A DNA stretch of 14,055 bases from DASYML01 sp034665545 (GTDB lineage: Bacteria > Acidobacteriota > Blastocatellia > Pyrinomonadales > Pyrinomonadaceae). Below, piece by piece: positions 13,267-14,055 of this stretch (positions are counted from its first letter, which is position 1; each line of letters opens with the position of its first letter). The translations under genes and the position numbers were made by a program. The notes beneath the pieces were generated by a model. That model was not told where the DNA came from, did no database searches, and saw only the letters and a list, made by a program, of their open reading frames with translations. The stretch is from positions 1 through 14,055 of the forward strand of contig JAXDFO010000020.1 of NCBI GenBank assembly GCA_034665545.1, in the 5' to 3' direction.

Positions 13267-13313
13267 CATTCTATCTGGGCTGATAACGACAACTAACTTA
13301 CAGTCATTCTATC
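13267..13313 (-). promoter_or_regulatory. Repeated TAGAAT (-10-like) elements upstream of the PilZ gene
   Basis: On the minus strand GATAGAATG occurs twice, at 13305-13313 and 13267-13275. The copy nearer the gene has TTAGTT 17 bases upstream as a poor -35. Either could be the promoter of the minus-strand PilZ gene. Confidence 0.3.
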
Positions 13314-13463
13314 TTCCACACCCCGTTAAGTCCAAGAGCCCGAAACATCAACAGCCTTAGAAGTATATTTTGAATGTGTTAATGAATCTGTTGACTCTGT
13401 AAAGTTGAAACGGAAGACAGTGTTAGATATTGGATTTTTAGTGATTTTATTAAGGAATCAAAG

Positions 13464-13547
13464 TGCCGGAGGTCGGACTCGAACCGACATGAGTGTGACC
13501 TCGCTAGATTTTGAGTCTAGTGCGTATACCGATTTCGCCACTCCGGC
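13464..13547 (-). tRNA. tRNA-Leu (anticodon CAA)
   Basis: Read on the minus strand, the acceptor arm GCCGGAG pairs with CTCCGGC. The anticodon arm is CTAGA-CTCAAAA-TCTAG, placing CAA at 13511-13513, which decodes UUG. The T arm GTCGG-TTCGAGT-CCGAC is perfect. A 15-base variable arm with a GAG/CTC stem confirms a class II (Leu-type) tRNA. The total is 84 bases. The discriminator is A, and the 3' CCA is not encoded, since CTT follows. It lies at a change from GC-rich to AT-rich DNA and could serve as an integration site. Confidence 0.96.
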
Positions 13548-13624
13548 TTATTACCATTAATTTAATCCAATAAATAAAGGCTTTTTGCTGCCCCGCTAAC
13601 ATCATTTCAAGCCTATTTTTTCAT

Positions 13625-13646
13625 GGACACATTCGCGGACACATTC
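13625..13646. repeat. Direct repeat of GGACACATTC
   Basis: GGACACATTC occurs at 13625-13634 and 13637-13646, separated by GC. It lies in the AT-rich spacer between the tRNA and the TPR remnant, where no gene is evident. Read on the minus strand it gives NVSANVSMKK before a stop. Confidence 0.6.
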
Positions 13647-13713
13647 AAAGTTTAGCTCAACATTTATAAGAATTTCCTTGAACTAAATTTCAAAGATAAT
13701 TATACTCCAATTT

Positions 13714-13932
13714 CTATATCGCTTGCAGTTCTTTATCTTTTAATCCCTCTAAAGCTTCATCAAGAATAATTCGTGCGTTGTCATAATCTCCACATCTGAA
13801 ATAACAAATGCTTAACTCGTATTGCGTTTCGCTGGTTTTAATCTTTTGGTTTTGAGATTGAAATATTTGTAGGGCTTCGGAAAGTAGGTCTTTAGCTTTT
13901 TCCTGTACATCTAGCCGCTTATCACTACCTAA
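13714..13932 (-). pseudogene. C-terminal remnant of a tetratricopeptide (TPR) repeat protein, truncated by an insertion sequence
   Basis: The minus strand is open for 72 codons ending at TAG 13714-13716, without any start codon. The text contains a TPR-like helical pair: ETQYELSICYFRCGDYDNAR then ILDEALEGL (about residues 35-64), preceded by a helix EKAKDLLSEALQIFQSQ. The reading frame runs into the insertion-sequence end at 13933 and meets an in-frame TAA inside it, so the gene has lost its 5' part here. Codon use and composition are AT-rich, unlike the genes before 13250. It resembles the TPR arrays of large regulatory or scaffold proteins, but the family cannot be fixed from 72 residues. 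Because similar repeats usually continue further, the downstream end may also be lost. Confidence 0.65.
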
Positions 13933-14055
13933 GAGGCTATCCCAAAATTATTAATCGGTAAATGTTGAGAGCAAAAGCGAAGTGAATCAGAGCCACATAG
14001 TTCGACTCTTTCTTCTCCCATCGCACCAGCAACCTGCGGTAGCGGTTCGCCCAAC
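13933..14055 (-). mobile_element. End of an IS5-type insertion sequence (cut by the window edge)
   Basis: The terminal sequence GAGGCTATCCCAAAA begins at 13933, in the style of IS5-family ends, and is followed inward by the end of a transposase gene. Only one end is in view, so the matching inverted repeat and target duplication cannot be checked. The element interrupts the TPR gene. Confidence 0.7.
13937..14055 (-). CDS. Transposase, IS5-type, C-terminal fragment
   Basis: The last 38 codons are in view, the rest lying beyond the window end. They read WANRYRRLLVRWEKKESNYV and then ALIHFAFALNIYRLIILG before TAG at 13937-13939. The pattern NRxRRLLVRWEKK..NYxAL..FA is the familiar C-terminus of DDE transposases of the IS5 family (IS427-like groups). 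The stop codon lies inside the terminal inverted repeat, a common space-saving arrangement in these elements. Whether the transposase is intact cannot be seen. It was not detectable as a normal ORF because its start is outside the window. Confidence 0.78.
   Translation of the reverse strand, partial: WANRYRRLLVRWEKKESNYVALIHFAFALNIYRLIILG

Noticed and set aside
13253..14055. CRISPR array or toxin-antitoxin pair in the AT-rich end
   Set aside because: No regularly spaced repeats and no small gene pair; only a two-copy direct repeat is present.

Overview
The window looks like chromosomal DNA of a GC-rich, Gram-negative-type bacterium. The outer-membrane-type protein, the pair of PilZ proteins, the CheA-like kinase and the general protein style would fit an acidobacterium (Blastocatellia-like), but that placement is inference from memory; no marker gene settles it. 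Most of the window (1 to about 13250) is dense coding sequence, almost all on the + strand, with short gaps. The last 800 bases are clearly richer in A and T by eye and hold a tRNA and mobile DNA.

Layout: (1) 74-1737, a two-gene acyl-CoA operon: 3-hydroxybutyryl-CoA dehydrogenase and enoyl-CoA hydratase, joined by an ATGA overlap. (2) 1853-3226, a small coiled-coil protein and a secreted PagL/acyloxyacyl-hydrolase-like beta-barrel protein, each with a plausible extended -10 promoter. (3) 3363-4424, ribH (lumazine synthase) and nusB (antitermination factor with an unusual acidic tail), separated by a terminator-like hairpin. (4) 4542-6873, an orphan CheA-type histidine kinase preceded by a heptanucleotide tandem repeat and followed, through an 11-codon mini-ORF, by a 74-residue protein. 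(5) 7057-8088, a class I O-methyltransferase, then a ~500-base non-coding stretch with strong hairpins. (6) 8585-9316, a PilZ-domain protein and a 42-residue single-span membrane protein. (7) 9454-12760, a NYN-domain ribonuclease-like protein, a PoxB-like thiamine-diphosphate enzyme, and a secreted protein made of two tandem NTF2-like domains. (8) 12800-13252 (-), a second PilZ protein converging on the previous gene. (9) 13464-14055 (-), tRNA-Leu(CAA), an AT-rich spacer, the C-terminal remnant of a TPR protein, and the end of an IS5-type insertion sequence cut off by the window edge.

No complete multi-gene defence, secretion or CRISPR system is visible. The points most worth checking are the heptad repeat and mini-ORF flanking the CheA-like gene, the 42-residue membrane protein, the NYN protein with a Cys/His insert, the PagL-like protein lacking the expected catalytic Glu, and the IS-truncated TPR gene next to the tRNA. 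Two tracts of genes that are usually core (beta-oxidation, ribH-nusB) are ordinary.
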